A DNA stretch of 61,768 nt from contig NZ_SSNW01000023.1 in NCBI RefSeq assembly GCF_004801315.1, forward strand, positions 1 through 61,768, in the 5' to 3' direction. This stretch comes from Deinococcus sp. Arct2-2 (lineage in GTDB: Bacteria; Deinococcota; Deinococci; Deinococcales; Deinococcaceae). Within the stretch, counting starts at the first letter, position 1. Each line of letters opens with the position of its first letter. The position numbers and the translations under genes were made by a program. Below are positions 1 through 9,122 of this stretch, in pieces. The notes below the pieces were generated by a model. It did not search any database and was not told the origin of the DNA. It saw only the letters and a list, made by a program, of their open reading frames with translations.

Positions 1-297
1 AGCATTGAGGATCGCTTGTACCTCACCAGCCTCAACGGTGAGGCGAGTGAAGCGTGCAACGCTTCACGACTGCACTGGGGCATCGAAAATGGCTTGCACT
101 GGCTGCTGGACGTCGTGTTCCGTGATGATGCCTCCAAGGTCAAACTCAGAACGGCACGGCAAAACTGGCTCACCATTCGACAACTGGCCTTGACACTCCT
201 CCGACGGCAGGGCACGGGATCAGGCAGTATCGCCTCCAAACGCTTCCGTGCCGCCCTCGACACCACCTATCTCATGAGCCTCCTGACTTTGCGGTAG
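1..297 (+). CDS. ISAs1-family transposase, C-terminal part
   Basis: The reading frame is open from base 1 and ends at 297, so this is the last 98 codons of a gene that begins outside the window. The residues HWGIENGLHWLLDVVFRDDA match the conserved C-terminal block of ISAs1-family DDE transposases, in which the Glu of WGIEN belongs to the catalytic triad. The usual terminal helix with a run of Leu and Arg (ALTLLRRQ) follows. Whether the 5' part is intact cannot be seen from here. It marks an insertion-sequence edge just upstream of the next small gene. Confidence 0.8.
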   Translation, partial: SIEDRLYLTSLNGEASEACNASRLHWGIENGLHWLLDVVFRDDASKVKLRTARQNWLTIRQLALTLLRRQGTGSGSIASKRFRAALDTTYLMSLLTLR

Positions 298-320
298 CCC
301 TGACCTGTATCGCAACGACG

Positions 321-656
321 TTGCAGGTGTTGGCGGCGGTGGAATATGCTCCAGCGTTGCATCACACCCAACCGACCCGTGAAACCCTCTTGGCGTTTAG
401 CACGGAACTCGACCGGCATGCGGCAGATGTGGCAGCGCTGGCCGGGGAACGGCAGTTAGACTTACCTGCTTTGGGGCAGGGGTGGTACGAGCGCTTGGCG
501 GCGGAACGGGATGAACCGCTGCACGCGGCGTATCAAGCGCTGCATTCGGCGGCGTATTTGGGCCTGGCCGGTGGGTCGACGACTGCCTTGTTGCTCTCCG
601 CTGTGGCCTATGCACTGCGGGTGCTGGCGCAGCGGGAAGGCCACCTCTGCCACTGA
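321..656 (+). CDS. hypothetical protein, about 111 aa
   Basis: A frame of 111 codons from a TTG start, rich in Ala and Leu with a mainly helical look (for example residues 65-100). No family was recognised. It starts 24 bases after the stop of the ISAs1 transposase and no clear ribosome binding site precedes the TTG, so it may be the 3' remainder of a longer gene cut by the insertion element. The opposite-strand frame over the same region is richer in Pro and Arg and looks like a shadow. Confidence 0.4.
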   Translation: MQVLAAVEYAPALHHTQPTRETLLAFSTELDRHAADVAALAGERQLDLPALGQGWYERLAAERDEPLHAAYQALHSAAYLGLAGGSTTALLLSAVAYALRVLAQREGHLCH

Positions 657-1064
657 ACAATCTTTCTTGTCTTGTGCCGGGTGAGTACGGGCAGCCCAGG
701 CAAAGTCCACCGCCGAGCTGAACTCGGTAGCACCGCCGCAACCTGTCCACTTGCTGGCTTGACCCGTTCCGTGTGCCCCGGCTACACGTTCAATTCGTCC
801 AGGTTAGCGCCGGACGCCTTGTGGACAGCAGTGAAAATACCGCCAGCAGTGGGGTGGGTGAGGCAGTCTAATGACTCCCTGAGCGCCACCTTTTGGCGAC
901 CTACCACCCGTCGGGCCTCTGCTCGCTTCAGTGCGTCGCACCCCAACGGCGGTTCTGAACAGCTGACCCCCTTGGGCAACAAGCACCGAATCCCCGGCCC
1001 GAGAGGGTCACCTCCTCATCTGGGACATCTTGCATGTTGGCGGCCCAGCCGTCACACTCGCGCC
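657..1064. other. intergenic, no gene recognised
   Basis: About 400 bases upstream of the HU gene. The HU frame stays open back to 672, but the extra N-terminal residues are Pro/Arg/Ser-rich and unlike HU proteins, so they are read as chance open frame. The promoter of the HU gene should lie here; no clear -35/-10 pair was identified. Confidence 0.4.
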
Positions 1065-1424
1065 ATGACCAAGAAAACGGCCAAAGCCCCAGCGAAAAAA
1101 ACCACTCCCAAAGCGGCTCCTGCACCTCAGGCGGCGCCTGCCGAGAGCAACAAGATCGGCAAAGCCCAACTGGTCGACCTCATGGCCGATCAAACCACGC
1201 TGACGAAGAAGCAGAGTGATGAAGTGTTCAACAGCATGCTGGATCTTTTGGTGGAAGCCCTCAAGAGCGGCAAGAGCGTGGGCCTCCCTGGTCTGGGCAC
1301 CCTGAGCGTTAAGGACACTGCCGCCCGGACTGGGGTGCGCCCCGGCACCAGTGACAAAATTCAGATCCCCGCCGGTAAGAAAGTGGCCTTCAAAGTCGCC
1401 ACCACCCTCAAAAGTAGCCTTTAA
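1065..1424 (+). CDS. hup: HU-family nucleoid DNA-binding protein
   Basis: A 119-aa histone-like protein that binds and bends DNA as a dimer in the nucleoid. The first 30 residues form a Lys/Ala/Pro-rich tail ([12 protein letters not shown]...), typical of Deinococcus HU and absent from E. coli HU. The HU core follows: helices containing [20 protein letters not shown] at residues 35-54, [17 protein letters not shown] near 75-91, and the DNA-binding arm around [20 protein letters not shown] at 92-111. The ATG at 1065 was chosen because it begins the tail seen in relatives, although the frame is open further upstream. A strong hairpin terminator follows 17 bases after the stop, so it is probably transcribed alone. 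Confidence 0.93.
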   Translation: MTKKTAKAPAKKTTPKAAPAPQAAPAESNKIGKAQLVDLMADQTTLTKKQSDEVFNSMLDLLVEALKSGKSVGLPGLGTLSVKDTAARTGVRPGTSDKIQIPAGKKVAFKVATTLKSSL

Positions 1425-1441
1425 ACCAAGGGTGAAGGATC

Positions 1442-1468
1442 AAGGCTGTGCTTCGGCACAGCCTTTTT
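1442..1468 (+). terminator. Rho-independent terminator of HU gene
   Basis: A 10-bp stem (AAGGCTGTGC / GCACAGCCTT) with a TTCG tetraloop leads straight into a T run. It lies 17 bases after the HU stop codon and is a textbook intrinsic terminator. Confidence 0.9.
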
Positions 1469-1789
1469 CATAAACCCCGACCGGAAAGCCGTGCTGTGGG
1501 CGCAACCTCGCCTCTGCTTTACGAGCCTTGGCTTTGGCTAGGGCTAGGTTGATCTGATTTCTGTATGGGGCGAAGAAACCACCTCTCCCCTCCCCCACGA
1601 CTTCGCTCCGGTGTTCTTGATCGGGACACAACGATTCGTTCAACAAAGGTCAGAGGTTTCTGGATTGCCCTTTGCGAACGGATGTCAGCTGGAGTCTCTG
1701 CACCGCGCCTGGATCCGGGCCTGCAATGTGGGATCGGCCTGCAACTCCAGCACCAAGGATTCCAGCAGTTCCTCAATTCTGGTTGGCTG
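1469..1789. other. intergenic with possible remnant
   Basis: No complete gene. A minus-strand stretch at about 1685-1800 reads as a helical, Glu/Leu-rich peptide (RIEELLESLVLELQ) that looks coding but ends quickly and is not assignable. The right border coincides with the truncated start of the SDR at 1790, so this may be the edge of a lost insertion element. Confidence 0.3.
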
Positions 1790-2484
1790 AGGCAGGCCTG
1801 AACCTGGTACTGGTGGCCCGCCGGGGGGACGTGCTGAACGCGCTGGCCGCTCAATTGCAGACACACGGCATACAAACGTTAGTGGTGGCCGCCGACCTAA
1901 CACACCCAGAGGGTGTGAAGCAGGTCACTCAAGTTGCGCACGACCTGGATCTCGGCCTGCTGGTCGCGGCGGCGGGCTTCGGCAGCTCCGGCCCGTTTCT
2001 CCAGACCGACTTGATGCAGGAACTGGAGATGCTGGACGTCAACTGTAAGGCGGTGTTGTCCCTGACGCACCACTTCGCTCACAGCTTCGCAGCCCAGCAG
2101 CGCGGCGGCCTGGTGCTGATGAGTTCATTGGTGGGCTTTCAGGGCGTGCCCGGTACCGCCAACTACGCGGCCACCAAGGGGTACATCCAGACGCTGGCCG
2201 AGGGCCTGCACGCTGAGCTGGCCCCATACGGGGTAGACGTGCTGGCCTCCGCACCAGGGCCGGTTCACAGCGGGTTTGCCGAGCGCGCCAACATGCGGAT
2301 GGGCTTTGCGTTGACTTCGCAGGAAGTCGCCCGCACCACCCTCTTGGCCCTGGGCCGCCGGGGCACGGTGCGGCCCGGACGGCTTTCGGTGCTGCTCGAA
2401 GCCTCTCTCGCCCTGCTGCCGCGCTGGGCGCGCACCCGCATCATGGCCTGGGTGATGGGCAACATGACCCGTCATCAAACCTAA
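1790..2484 (+). pseudogene. SDR-family oxidoreductase, N-terminus missing
   Basis: A short-chain dehydrogenase/reductase whose first ~30 residues are missing. What remains starts inside the first beta-alpha unit (LNLVLVARR) and keeps the catalytic region: an Asn-containing strand, the Ser in VLMSSLVGFQ, and the YAATK motif with catalytic Tyr and Lys, followed by a PGP motif. The nucleotide-binding TGxxxGIG motif is absent; upstream bases in this frame read unrelated sequence, so the break lies near 1790. Without the dinucleotide-binding loop the protein should be inactive. It resembles the DltE/YqjQ-type SDRs, but the exact substrate is unknown. Confidence 0.75.
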
Positions 2485-2700
2485 CGTTGATCTCGCTCCT
2501 CGCGCTCGCCCTGGCACTCAGCTGAAATTGCAACACTTCGGTAGTTTTTGCCCGCTGTTGATGCACCAGCTCACGGATGTTTCAGGCGTTCAGTGCCGTT
2601 TGTCCACACGCCAATCACAAGCGGCTAAAACACCTTCCCTCAATCAATTGGGGGAGGAAATGGAGGCCTAGATCACGGCAGGCCATCTCCAGATCAGAGG

Positions 2701-2994
2701 GTGCCCAAACGCAAGTATGAACCACTACACCGCGGCGACTTGGCCGCCCACGAGGCCGGGTACTGTTTAGCAAGCCACTACCTGATCTGGGGGTTCTCTC
2801 GCCCTGATCTCAGCCCTTACTTCGACACTCCGTTTAAGGGTTTTGCTCAAACCTATGCGCTGGCTTGCGAGGAGTCGCTGGCCTCACTCGGCTGGGTGAA
2901 CCCCCGGCCTGCCCAGTGCACCTCCGCGCACGGTGCTCGCTCTAGAGCGGGGAGAGAACTAGCTGTCTGCGGCCAGAGTTTTACTCACCTCTGA
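2701..2994 (+). CDS. hypothetical protein, about 97 aa
   Basis: A GTG-started frame whose first ~65 residues look like real protein (aromatic-rich, e.g. YCLASHYLIWGFSRPDL) while the last 30 look random. No family recognised. The GAGG upstream lies directly against the start codon, which is poor spacing. It could be a fragment of a longer gene joined to unrelated DNA. Low confidence. Confidence 0.3.
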   Translation: MPKRKYEPLHRGDLAAHEAGYCLASHYLIWGFSRPDLSPYFDTPFKGFAQTYALACEESLASLGWVNPRPAQCTSAHGARSRAGRELAVCGQSFTHL

Positions 2995-3002
2995 GTAGAA
3001 GC

Positions 3003-3274
3003 TCAATCCAACTCGCCGGGAATGCCCACCGCAGCCAGCTGTAGGCGCGGCGTGGCGTCCAGCTCGGCTAGTTGCTGCACCAGCTGTGGGCGTCCCTCGC
3101 CCGCTGGGTCAGGGAAAGAAGGTCAGTGTTGAGCCCGACGGCTTCGGTGAGCGCTGTAAACGCGCTCAGGGCTTCGGCCTGTGGTGGTGGTTCGAATTCA
3201 GATTGATCTGGCGGGTCAGCCGACCATACCCTGGTCAGAACCACACTGCCCCCCACCAGACTTGCTGGTGACAT
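3003..3274 (-). pseudogene. hypothetical gene with frameshift
   Basis: Reading from 3274 leftward, a coding-like frame begins MSPASLVGGSVVLTR and runs to about 3095; a one-base shift then gives a continuation LVQQLAELDATPRLQLAAVG that ends at 3003. Both halves have the helical Ala/Leu/Glu composition of protein and fit together into about 90 codons. No family was recognised. It lies just downstream of the HxlR gene region on the other side of 3293 and could be the end of a larger disrupted gene. Confidence 0.35.
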
Positions 3275-3292
3275 GATGCGCGGAAGAATGAT

Positions 3293-3679
3293 TTACTCGC
3301 CTTCTGGCTCAACCCGCGCCCGGTGGTCTGCCATGGTTTTCTTGTTCCGCGCCGCCCAGAGGTGGAGGGGAACCAAGGCAGCGCGAAGCGTCTGCCCTAA
3401 TTCCGTCAGTTCGTAATCCACGCGCGGCGGAACGCTTGGAAACAGTGTTCGTGTAACAATGCCGTCCGCTTCAAGCCGCTTCAATGTCAGCGTCAGCATT
3501 CGCTGCGAGATCCCGCTGACGCGCCGCTGAACCTCGTTGTAGCGCAATGGGCCATTGGAGAGCGCACCAACCACCAAGATAGTCCATTTGTCACCAACGC
3601 TGCTCAGAACGTCAGCCAGTCCCTTGCAGTCCGCAGCCGACAGGGCATTCTCCGGAACAGAAATGTGCGTTTCGACCAT
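3293..3679 (-). CDS. HxlR-family winged-helix transcriptional regulator
   Basis: A small regulator of the HxlR/MarR-like winged-helix group, which bind operators as dimers and often control genes for redox or quinone stress. The hallmark is present: [21 protein letters not shown] near the N-terminus, then the recognition helix [20 protein letters not shown], then the wing with Pro-rich [13 protein letters not shown]. The start at 3679 (MVETHIS) is preferred because an AAGG lies 9 bases upstream; a longer start at 3718 lacks one. It is transcribed divergently from the azoreductase at 3788, and two perfect palindromes lie between them, so it most likely represses that gene and itself. Confidence 0.88.
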   Translation of the reverse strand: MVETHISVPENALSAADCKGLADVLSSVGDKWTILVVGALSNGPLRYNEVQRRVSGISQRMLTLTLKRLEADGIVTRTLFPSVPPRVDYELTELGQTLRAALVPLHLWAARNKKTMADHRARVEPEGE

Positions 3680-3728
3680 AAAAGTGCCTTCTTGCGAACG
3701 GTGTTTCATACGCTCCATACTAGCGCTA

Positions 3729-3743
3729 CGAACAGATTGTTCG
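3729..3743. promoter_or_regulatory. palindromic operator 1 for HxlR
   Basis: CGAACA-GAT-TGTTCG, a perfect 6-3-6 inverted repeat in the hxlR/azoR divergent promoter. Its geometry equals that of the second palindrome 29 bases away, which suggests two regulator dimers on one face of the helix. Confidence 0.6.
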
Positions 3744-3757
3744 CAACTCTACAAAAA

Positions 3758-3772
3758 TTCGTTGTGAACGAA
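3758..3772. promoter_or_regulatory. palindromic operator 2 for HxlR
   Basis: TTCGTT-GTG-AACGAA, a second perfect 6-3-6 inverted repeat. It lies 15 bases before the azoreductase start codon, where a bound repressor would block transcription. The two operators share a CGAAC/GTTCG-like core. Confidence 0.6.
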
Positions 3773-3787
3773 GTTCAAAGGAGCACT

Positions 3788-4408
3788 ATGCCAAAGCTAT
3801 TGATGGTCGAAGCAGGGACACGTGGCCAATACTCGATTTCCCGCAACCTCGCTGTGAAGTTCGCCGAGGAGTGGAAAGCCGCACATCCAGACGGCGAAGT
3901 CGTTGTCCGCGACCTCGCCAAGACGGAGCTGCCCTATCTGCATCTTCCCTGGCTCAACGCCAGCCTGACGCCACTGGAGGCGCACACGCCCGAGATGAAG
4001 GAGGTGCTGCAGGTGTCCGACGAACTGGTGGATGAACTGCTGGCAGCGGATCATATCGCGGTCAGCACGCCAGTTCATAACTTCAACATCCCCGCAAACC
4101 TGAAGTCGTACATAGATCATGTCGTGCGCAAGGGCCGAACCATCGGCACGACAGGAGAGGGGCTGCTCCAGGGTAAAAGGGCCACCATACTCTTAGCTTC
4201 CGGTGGGGTGTACACCGAGGGTTCCCCGATACGTGACCGGGACATCGCCACCCAGTATCTGCGCCTGATCCTCGAGAAAGTCCTGGGCATCCAAGAAGTG
4301 ACGGTTGTCGCGGCAGGCGGCACCAAGGTCGTTGATCTGGGACAGCAGACAATGGCGGCGTTTCTGCACCCCTTCGAGCCTGCCGTTGCCGCCGCTGCAG
4401 GCGAGTAA
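3788..4408 (+). CDS. azoR: FMN-dependent NADH-azoreductase / quinone reductase
   Basis: A 206-aa flavodoxin-like protein of the AzoR family, which use FMN and NADH to reduce quinones and azo compounds by two electrons in the cytoplasm. The family signature is clear: the N-terminal phosphate-binding strand-loop ([18 protein letters not shown]), the FMN-binding [20 protein letters not shown] block at residues 97-116, and the SGGVY loop near 138. Length matches the family (about 200). The ATG at 3788 has AAGGAG 6 bases upstream. Its neighbour HxlR, divergently oriented over two palindromes, is the likely repressor; HxlR/azoreductase pairs responding to quinones or electrophiles are known in other bacteria. 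Confidence 0.9.
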   Translation: MPKLLMVEAGTRGQYSISRNLAVKFAEEWKAAHPDGEVVVRDLAKTELPYLHLPWLNASLTPLEAHTPEMKEVLQVSDELVDELLAADHIAVSTPVHNFNIPANLKSYIDHVVRKGRTIGTTGEGLLQGKRATILLASGGVYTEGSPIRDRDIATQYLRLILEKVLGIQEVTVVAAGGTKVVDLGQQTMAAFLHPFEPAVAAAAGE

Positions 4409-4507
4409 AGTTCATTTGCCGCAAGCCGTGCGACATCTGAAGGTGTAATGAATCACCGCGAATAGAGGTTGACTTGCGGGGCAACACATGAAAAAGGGAC
4501 GGTGCTT

Positions 4508-5300
4508 ATGTGCCGTCCCGATCTCACTGTACTGCCGCTCCCTGACGCTGTCACCGCACTCAGTCAATGGATCACGCCCCACCTCCCTCGCAAGCTTGTT
4601 CACTCACATGAAAAGGTCTCTGATGCAGACCTCTTGGCCGCCCGCGCTGCTTCAGAAGTTGCGCAAGATGCCGTATTTCAGCCGCTGGTGGCGCCTTGTG
4701 AAGCTCAATCATTTCCCAGACTTCCCCTCTGAGCCCCAGGCCCGCATCCGGCTCGCCCGATTGACCCCGGTGGTCGAGCAGCTAGCCACCGAAGTCCAGT
4801 GCCTGGACTTCGTCGCCGTCGATTCGGAGCCCTTGCCTGTCTCGACATTCAAGCGCGCCCCACGGTGCAAATTTCGTGGCGCCCGTCATGGCCTCAGTAC
4901 CGCTGGGCCGGTCTACGGCTTCAAACTGCATGCCTGGTGCGCCTTGAACGGCAAGATTGCAAAATACGAGATTCGTCCAGCGAATCAGCACGATTTCACC
5001 GTGCTGTGCGAGATGAACAAAGATTGGCCCTCTTACGGCGGGCCAAAGCAGATTGGGGATAAGGGGTATCAGTCAGGGACGTGCTTGACGCCACCGAAGG
5101 TCAATGCAAAGCAGTGCGATCCGCGCTGGAAGCCTGAATACGGAGCAGCCAGGAAATGCATTGAATCGGCATTTTCAGTCTTGTCAGGAGCCGGGATACG
5201 CTGGGGACAAGTGAAGACCTATCTCAGCCTACGGCTCAAAGTCGCATTGGGCGTTCTGGCACACAACCTGAAATACATTGATCTTGAGAAAGGCAGATAG
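4508..5300 (+). pseudogene. IS982-family transposase, frameshifted
   Basis: The C-terminal two thirds (frame ending at 5300) carry the IS982 DDE fold: DSEPLPVS with the first catalytic Asp, [16 protein letters not shown], and IGDKGYQSG with the second Asp. The N-terminal part lies in another frame starting at ATG 4508 ([15 protein letters not shown]) and joins the rest only if one base is removed in the C/G run around 4637-4645. Correcting it gives DADLLAA then [15 protein letters not shown], the usual IS982 order. IS982 elements normally use a single frame, so this copy is probably inactive. No convincing terminal repeats were identified. Confidence 0.8.
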
Positions 5301-5393
5301 GCGCCACGACGTCTCACTGCACCTGGTGACCCCATCCATTAAAGAGGCTTGTTCGCTCGAAGGGTGATAAATCCGCTTGGTTCAACAATTCCA

Positions 5394-5696
5394 TCACGCG
5401 TAGGGAGCCGCCTCGCCGTCCAGCCCAGAACCATCAGCGATCGACACATAGCCACCACGTCCACGATGACCTGCCCTAAATTTGATCAGCAGGGCATACC
5501 CCCTTGGCGTTGCCGCCAGGGTTCCTAACCACCGTTGAGAAAGATGGGCCAGCATGAGTGGCAGCTCTTCACTCAATGGCAGCGGCAGATCCATGACCTC
5601 TCGGTAAAAGGAGGATCCGCGATCGCGATAGATCATTTCAGCGTGGACCGCATCATGTGAAGGCTGACTGATTGGGTGGGCCAGAATGCCAGCCAC
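5394..5696 (-). CDS. hypothetical protein, about 100 aa
   Basis: A GTG-started frame of 100 codons. The central part (LPLMLAHLSQRWLGTLAATPRGYALLIKFRAG) has plausible amphipathic composition. No family recognised and no good ribosome binding site. It lies between an IS982 remnant and an IS6 fragment, so it may be a piece of a disrupted gene. Confidence 0.3.
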   Translation of the reverse strand: MAGILAHPISQPSHDAVHAEMIYRDRGSSFYREVMDLPLPLSEELPLMLAHLSQRWLGTLAATPRGYALLIKFRAGHRGRGGYVSIADGSGLDGEAAPYA

Positions 5697-5738
5697 TGAG
5701 GGGGAGTGGCGTCCTCATGGACGTCCGTTCACGACGAT

Positions 5739-5915
5739 GCTGATCTCGATACCGCGCTGGTGGAGTCATTCTTGGACTTCTCGGTCACTCAGGGGGAAGC
5801 GGTGGTACAGCCAAACCGCATGCTGGATGGGTTGTTATGGGGAACCGGTGGCGGTAGGGCTTGAGATCAGTCACAGCGGATCAGCCTACCCCAACCCGGT
5901 TAAGGCAACACAACC
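5739..5915 (-). mobile_element. IS6-family element, 5' end fragment
   Basis: The minus strand from 5915 begins with the terminal repeat GGTTGTGTTGCCTTAAC and runs into the first third of an IS6 transposase gene, ending near 5739 inside the GIEIS helix. It is almost identical over about 155 bases to the 5' end of the element at 11120, in opposite orientation, including the same loss of the start region and the same frameshift. It is a fragment with no coding capacity. Confidence 0.8.
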
Positions 5916-6010
5916 CTTTGAATCAGTGGGCACGCTGCCTACCTCTGGACAGCATTGATCCGGCTGCCCGGTTTTACTCTCTAGCCCGAAAGGAATTGCA
6001 AATATCAGCT

Positions 6011-6113
6011 CGCCTCAACTAGGCAAAACACGGGCAACTCCACCCGCCAGATGGTCTGCTTTGTGATAGTCATCAGAAGTGAAGGAGGGTAGAGTCTTTG
6101 CCTAGTTGAGGCG
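6011..6113. repeat. 103-bp inverted-repeat element
   Basis: The 17-bp sequence CGCCTCAACTAGGCAAA at 6011-6027 returns as a perfect inverted copy at 6097-6113, with further pairing (GCT/AGC) outside a one-base bulge. The 69-base interior has no gene. The size and ends resemble a miniature inverted-repeat element, but an operator or attenuator for the downstream AraC gene is also possible. Confidence 0.6.
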
Positions 6114-6270
6114 GAGCAACCGACACCAATCACAACGCCGTGACCCAACCGATCCTCCTGCTCAATATTGACGGAGCGCAGGACGGAAATTTTAGATACT
6201 TCTGCAGGGAACCGTATCCATCAGTCTTCAGCTGTCGGGCCACTTGGTGGCCCAACACGAGGAGAGTTCC

Positions 6271-7149
6271 ATGGAACTTGTTTCACAGGACAGCCGCGCC
6301 GCCCAGAGCTCACATCCCGGAACGCTGCAGCAGTGCAGCACCCAAGCCAACTGGCAGTCCCTACTTTTGCAGAGCTACACCAATCCCTCCAAGGTGGAGC
6401 AGCTCATTGTCCCAGCGGTTCCGGACTATCAGATTGTGCTGGTCACTGCCGGCAATTGTAGGATAGAAACACAACGCCGGGGTTCCTGGGCATGGGCCGA
6501 GTACCGGCCAGGCGATTTAGGCATGACCGCCCCACACACAGAAAATTGCCTTCGGTGGAAATCTGAACGCGTCCATGAGACTCTTCATCTTACGTTGCCC
6601 TTCAAGCTTCTCAGCACGGTTCATCAAGAGATCGGCAGGTGTGCGATTCCGTTGGCTGATCTGCCCAACCTACTCCGTCAAACTGATCCACTCATTGCCG
6701 CCGTTATGGCCGCGCTGCAACGCGGTCTACGTCACGGTGCCCCTGAACTGTATGCTCAGTCAGCCGCTTACTTCTTAGTCACCCATCTCTTGAGTGCCTC
6801 CCGCCCAGACTGCCAGCCTCCTCATCTCACTGCGGCTGGCGGATTACAGCGGATTGACGAGTATATGCAGGCCCACCTTTCCCAGGCTCTGACCCTAGAT
6901 CAGCTGGCTCAAGTTGCCGGTCTAAGCCCATTCCAAATGCTGCGAATGGCCAATGCAGTCTGGAAAGAAACACCGATGCGCCGCCTGACCCGTCTGCGAA
7001 TGGAACTCGCTCAACGTTTGCTCAAGCAGCGAGACATCCCGGTTGGTGAAATTGCGCTGACCTGCGGTTACAGCAATCCCTCACATTTCGCAACTGCCTT
7101 CCGGCGTGTGACTGGCGTCTCCCCAACGGTCTTTCAGCGGCTGCATTGA
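6271..7149 (+). CDS. AraC-family transcriptional activator
   Basis: A 292-aa regulator with an N-terminal cupin-like sensing domain (AraC-binding-like; residues ~15-150) and a C-terminal pair of helix-turn-helix motifs of the AraC/XylS type: LTLDQLAQVAGLSPFQMLRMANAVWKE and IPVGEIALTCGYSNPSHFATAFRRVTGVSP. The ATG at 6271 follows GAGGAGAG, better than an upstream GTG at 6244. It is followed in the same direction by two decayed SDR genes. A decayed homologue lies at 21700-21990 upstream of intact homologues of those SDRs, so this protein may now act in trans on that operon. The effector is unknown. Confidence 0.88.
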   Translation: MELVSQDSRAAQSSHPGTLQQCSTQANWQSLLLQSYTNPSKVEQLIVPAVPDYQIVLVTAGNCRIETQRRGSWAWAEYRPGDLGMTAPHTENCLRWKSERVHETLHLTLPFKLLSTVHQEIGRCAIPLADLPNLLRQTDPLIAAVMAALQRGLRHGAPELYAQSAAYFLVTHLLSASRPDCQPPHLTAAGGLQRIDEYMQAHLSQALTLDQLAQVAGLSPFQMLRMANAVWKETPMRRLTRLRMELAQRLLKQRDIPVGEIALTCGYSNPSHFATAFRRVTGVSPTVFQRLH

Positions 7150-7254
7150 CAGACAGTCTTTGTTGATCTTTCATCTTTCGTCGCCTGCGCAATTTCGCGA
7201 AGGGGGCGCAAGATCACGAGCGCCGTTGCTTCCCCCATCTGAAACACTAAATGA

Positions 7255-7284
7255 ACCACTGAAACCTGACTCGGTTTCGGTGGT
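7255..7284. promoter_or_regulatory. inverted repeat in SDR-A' promoter
   Basis: ACCACTGA at 7255-7262 and TCGGTGGT at 7277-7284 form an imperfect inverted repeat between the AraC gene and the first SDR remnant. An equivalent pair, ACCACTGA / TCAGTGGT, is found at the same place in the sister module (21556-21584). It is a candidate AraC binding site. Confidence 0.45.
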
Positions 7285-7358
7285 CCACGTTTCCTTGTAT
7301 TCAAACCGAACTCACCGAAAAACCGGAGGCTTGGTTGCGCCAACGATGAGGTGTAGAT

Positions 7359-8101
7359 ATGAGCGAGCAATACATCAAAACAGCCATTGTTATAGGGGCG
7401 TCGCGGGGCATCGGCGCAGCTATCGCTCAGCGCCCAGGGCGCAACGGATTCGCCGTGATTGTGAATTATTCCAGTGACCTGGTTCCAGCCCAAGACGTCG
7501 TGAGTAAGATCACTGGGGCGGGCGGCCGGGCCACCGCTTTCAAAGCCAATATCAGTGATCCAGCAGCCATGAAGGGCATGTTTGACCAAGTCGAAACCCG
7601 GTATGGTGACGTCAATGTTCTGATCAACAACGGCGGCGTCATGTTGCTGAGTTCTGTGGCCGAGACGGACAATGAATCGTTCGACAAACAGATCGCCGTC
7701 AACTTGAAGGGGACGTTCAATGGGTTATGCGAAGCGGCCAGACGGCTGCGGAACGGCGGACGGATTGTCAGCTTCTCGTCTAGTGTGGGTGGGACTCTAC
7801 CAACCGACTTACGCCGTTTACGCGGCAACCAAAGCGGCCACAGAAGCGATGACTCACATTCTGGCCAAGGAGCTGCGTGGGCGCGAGATCACCATCAATG
7901 CCCTGTCCCCCGGCCCTGTAGAAACCCAACTGTTCACAGAGGGCAAATCGCCCGAACAAATTTGCTCAGGCGGCCAGCATGACTCCGCTGGGGCGGCTCG
8001 GCCAGCCCGCAGACATCGCCAGTGCTGTGGCTTTTTCGGTCGGCCCGGACGGAGGCTGGATCAACGGTCAAGCCATCCGGGCCAACGGCGGGGTGATTTA
8101 A
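7359..8101 (+). pseudogene. SDR-family oxidoreductase, two frameshifts (SDR-A')
   Basis: Homologue of the intact SDR at 20741-21481. The N-terminal half (IVIGASRGIGAAIAQ, then NNGGVM and FSSSV) is in one frame up to about 7790; YAATKAATEAMTHILAKEL with the catalytic Tyr and Lys is in a second frame to about 7965; the C-terminal LGRLGQPADIASAV...INGQAIRANGGV is in a third and ends at 8101. Two single-base indels therefore break a gene otherwise alignable end to end. The start has GAGG 9 bases upstream. The family reduces or oxidises small carbonyls/alcohols with NAD(P)H. Confidence 0.88.
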
Positions 8102-8250
8102 AAACCTCGCCTGTAGCATGGCGAGTTTTCGGAAGGGCGCCAAAAGCTCTCCATTCCCGGCGTGATGGTCTTTCTTTCGATCCTGGCTTTACTCCGTTGA
8201 TCTGAAAGATAAAAGCGACCTAATCAACCACAATCACGATAGGAGTTGCC

Positions 8251-8988
8251 ATGCCCACCCACCCACACACCATCCTAGTCACGGGCGCGTCTAGCGGTTT
8301 TGACAGGATGTGGAGTAATGCGCTGGCGGGTCACACTGTCTACGCCTCTATGCGTGACACCACTGGGCGCAACGCGCCGCAGGTCGCTGACGTGGTTCAA
8401 TTTGCTCAAGAACATGGGGTCAATCTGCACGGCACCGAACTAGACGTGAATTCTGAGGAGTCGATTCACCACGCCGTTGAGCAGGTCATCGCTGAGCAGG
8501 GCCGGATCGACGTGCCGCCCAACAATGCCGGTCATAGGGTGTTTGATCCCTCCGAAGCCTTTACGCCCGAGCAAATCGCTGAACTGTACGACGTGAACGT
8601 GGTCAGCACCCAGCGGGTTAACCGCGCAGTTCCCCCCCATATACGTCAGCAGCGCCGCGGGCTCATGCTATGGATGTCGAGCAACAACGTTGCGGGCGGT
8701 ACCCCTCCTTATCTGGGGCTTTGTTTCACAGCCAAAGCTGGAATGGACGCGCTGGCAGTGTCGTACGCTCGTGAGCTGACCCGCTGGGGTATCGAGACCT
8801 CAGTTATCGTTCCCGGCGCCTTCACCAAAGGCACCAACCAGTTTGCTCATGCAGGATCGCCGGCCGATATCGACCACGCCGCCAAGTATGAGAATGGGCT
8901 GTACCAGGGCTTCAGTGCCCAGGTTCAGCAGGCCTTTGCCGAGATCGTATCGGAGGACGCTGACCCCACTTGGCCACCGCTGCGTTAA
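8251..8988 (+). pseudogene. SDR-family oxidoreductase, decayed (SDR-B')
   Basis: Homologue of the intact SDR at 19646-20578, but damaged. The glycine motif reads TGASSGFDRM where the homologue has GFGRM; two residues are lost in ALAGHT (homologue ALAQAGHT); the NNAG motif is preceded by PP instead of LL; the catalytic Tyr of YFAAK is Cys (CFTAK); and the protein stops at WPPLR, about 60 residues early. The frame itself is open with a good ribosome binding site (AGGAG), so a protein may be made, but loss of the catalytic Tyr argues that it is not a working enzyme. It follows SDR-A' in the same direction. Confidence 0.85.
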
Positions 8989-9122
8989 AACGCAGGAGTC
9001 AAAAACTGTCAACCTAGATTCTTTCATGTAACTTGAACCACTGTCAAAACTCTTGAGGGCTATTCGCCTCTCCTCTTCGCTGCTGAGGCTGCCCAGGCGC
9101 CTCGCTCTACAAGGAGAACCTG

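Noticed and set aside
672..1064. N-terminal extension of HU by 131 residues
   Set aside because: The extra residues are unlike HU proteins, and the ATG at 1065 begins the Lys/Ala/Pro tail known from Deinococcus HU.
4412..4603. Minus-strand small gene upstream of the IS982 transposase
   Set aside because: It overlaps the recognised IS982 N-terminal frame and has no motif or ribosome binding site.
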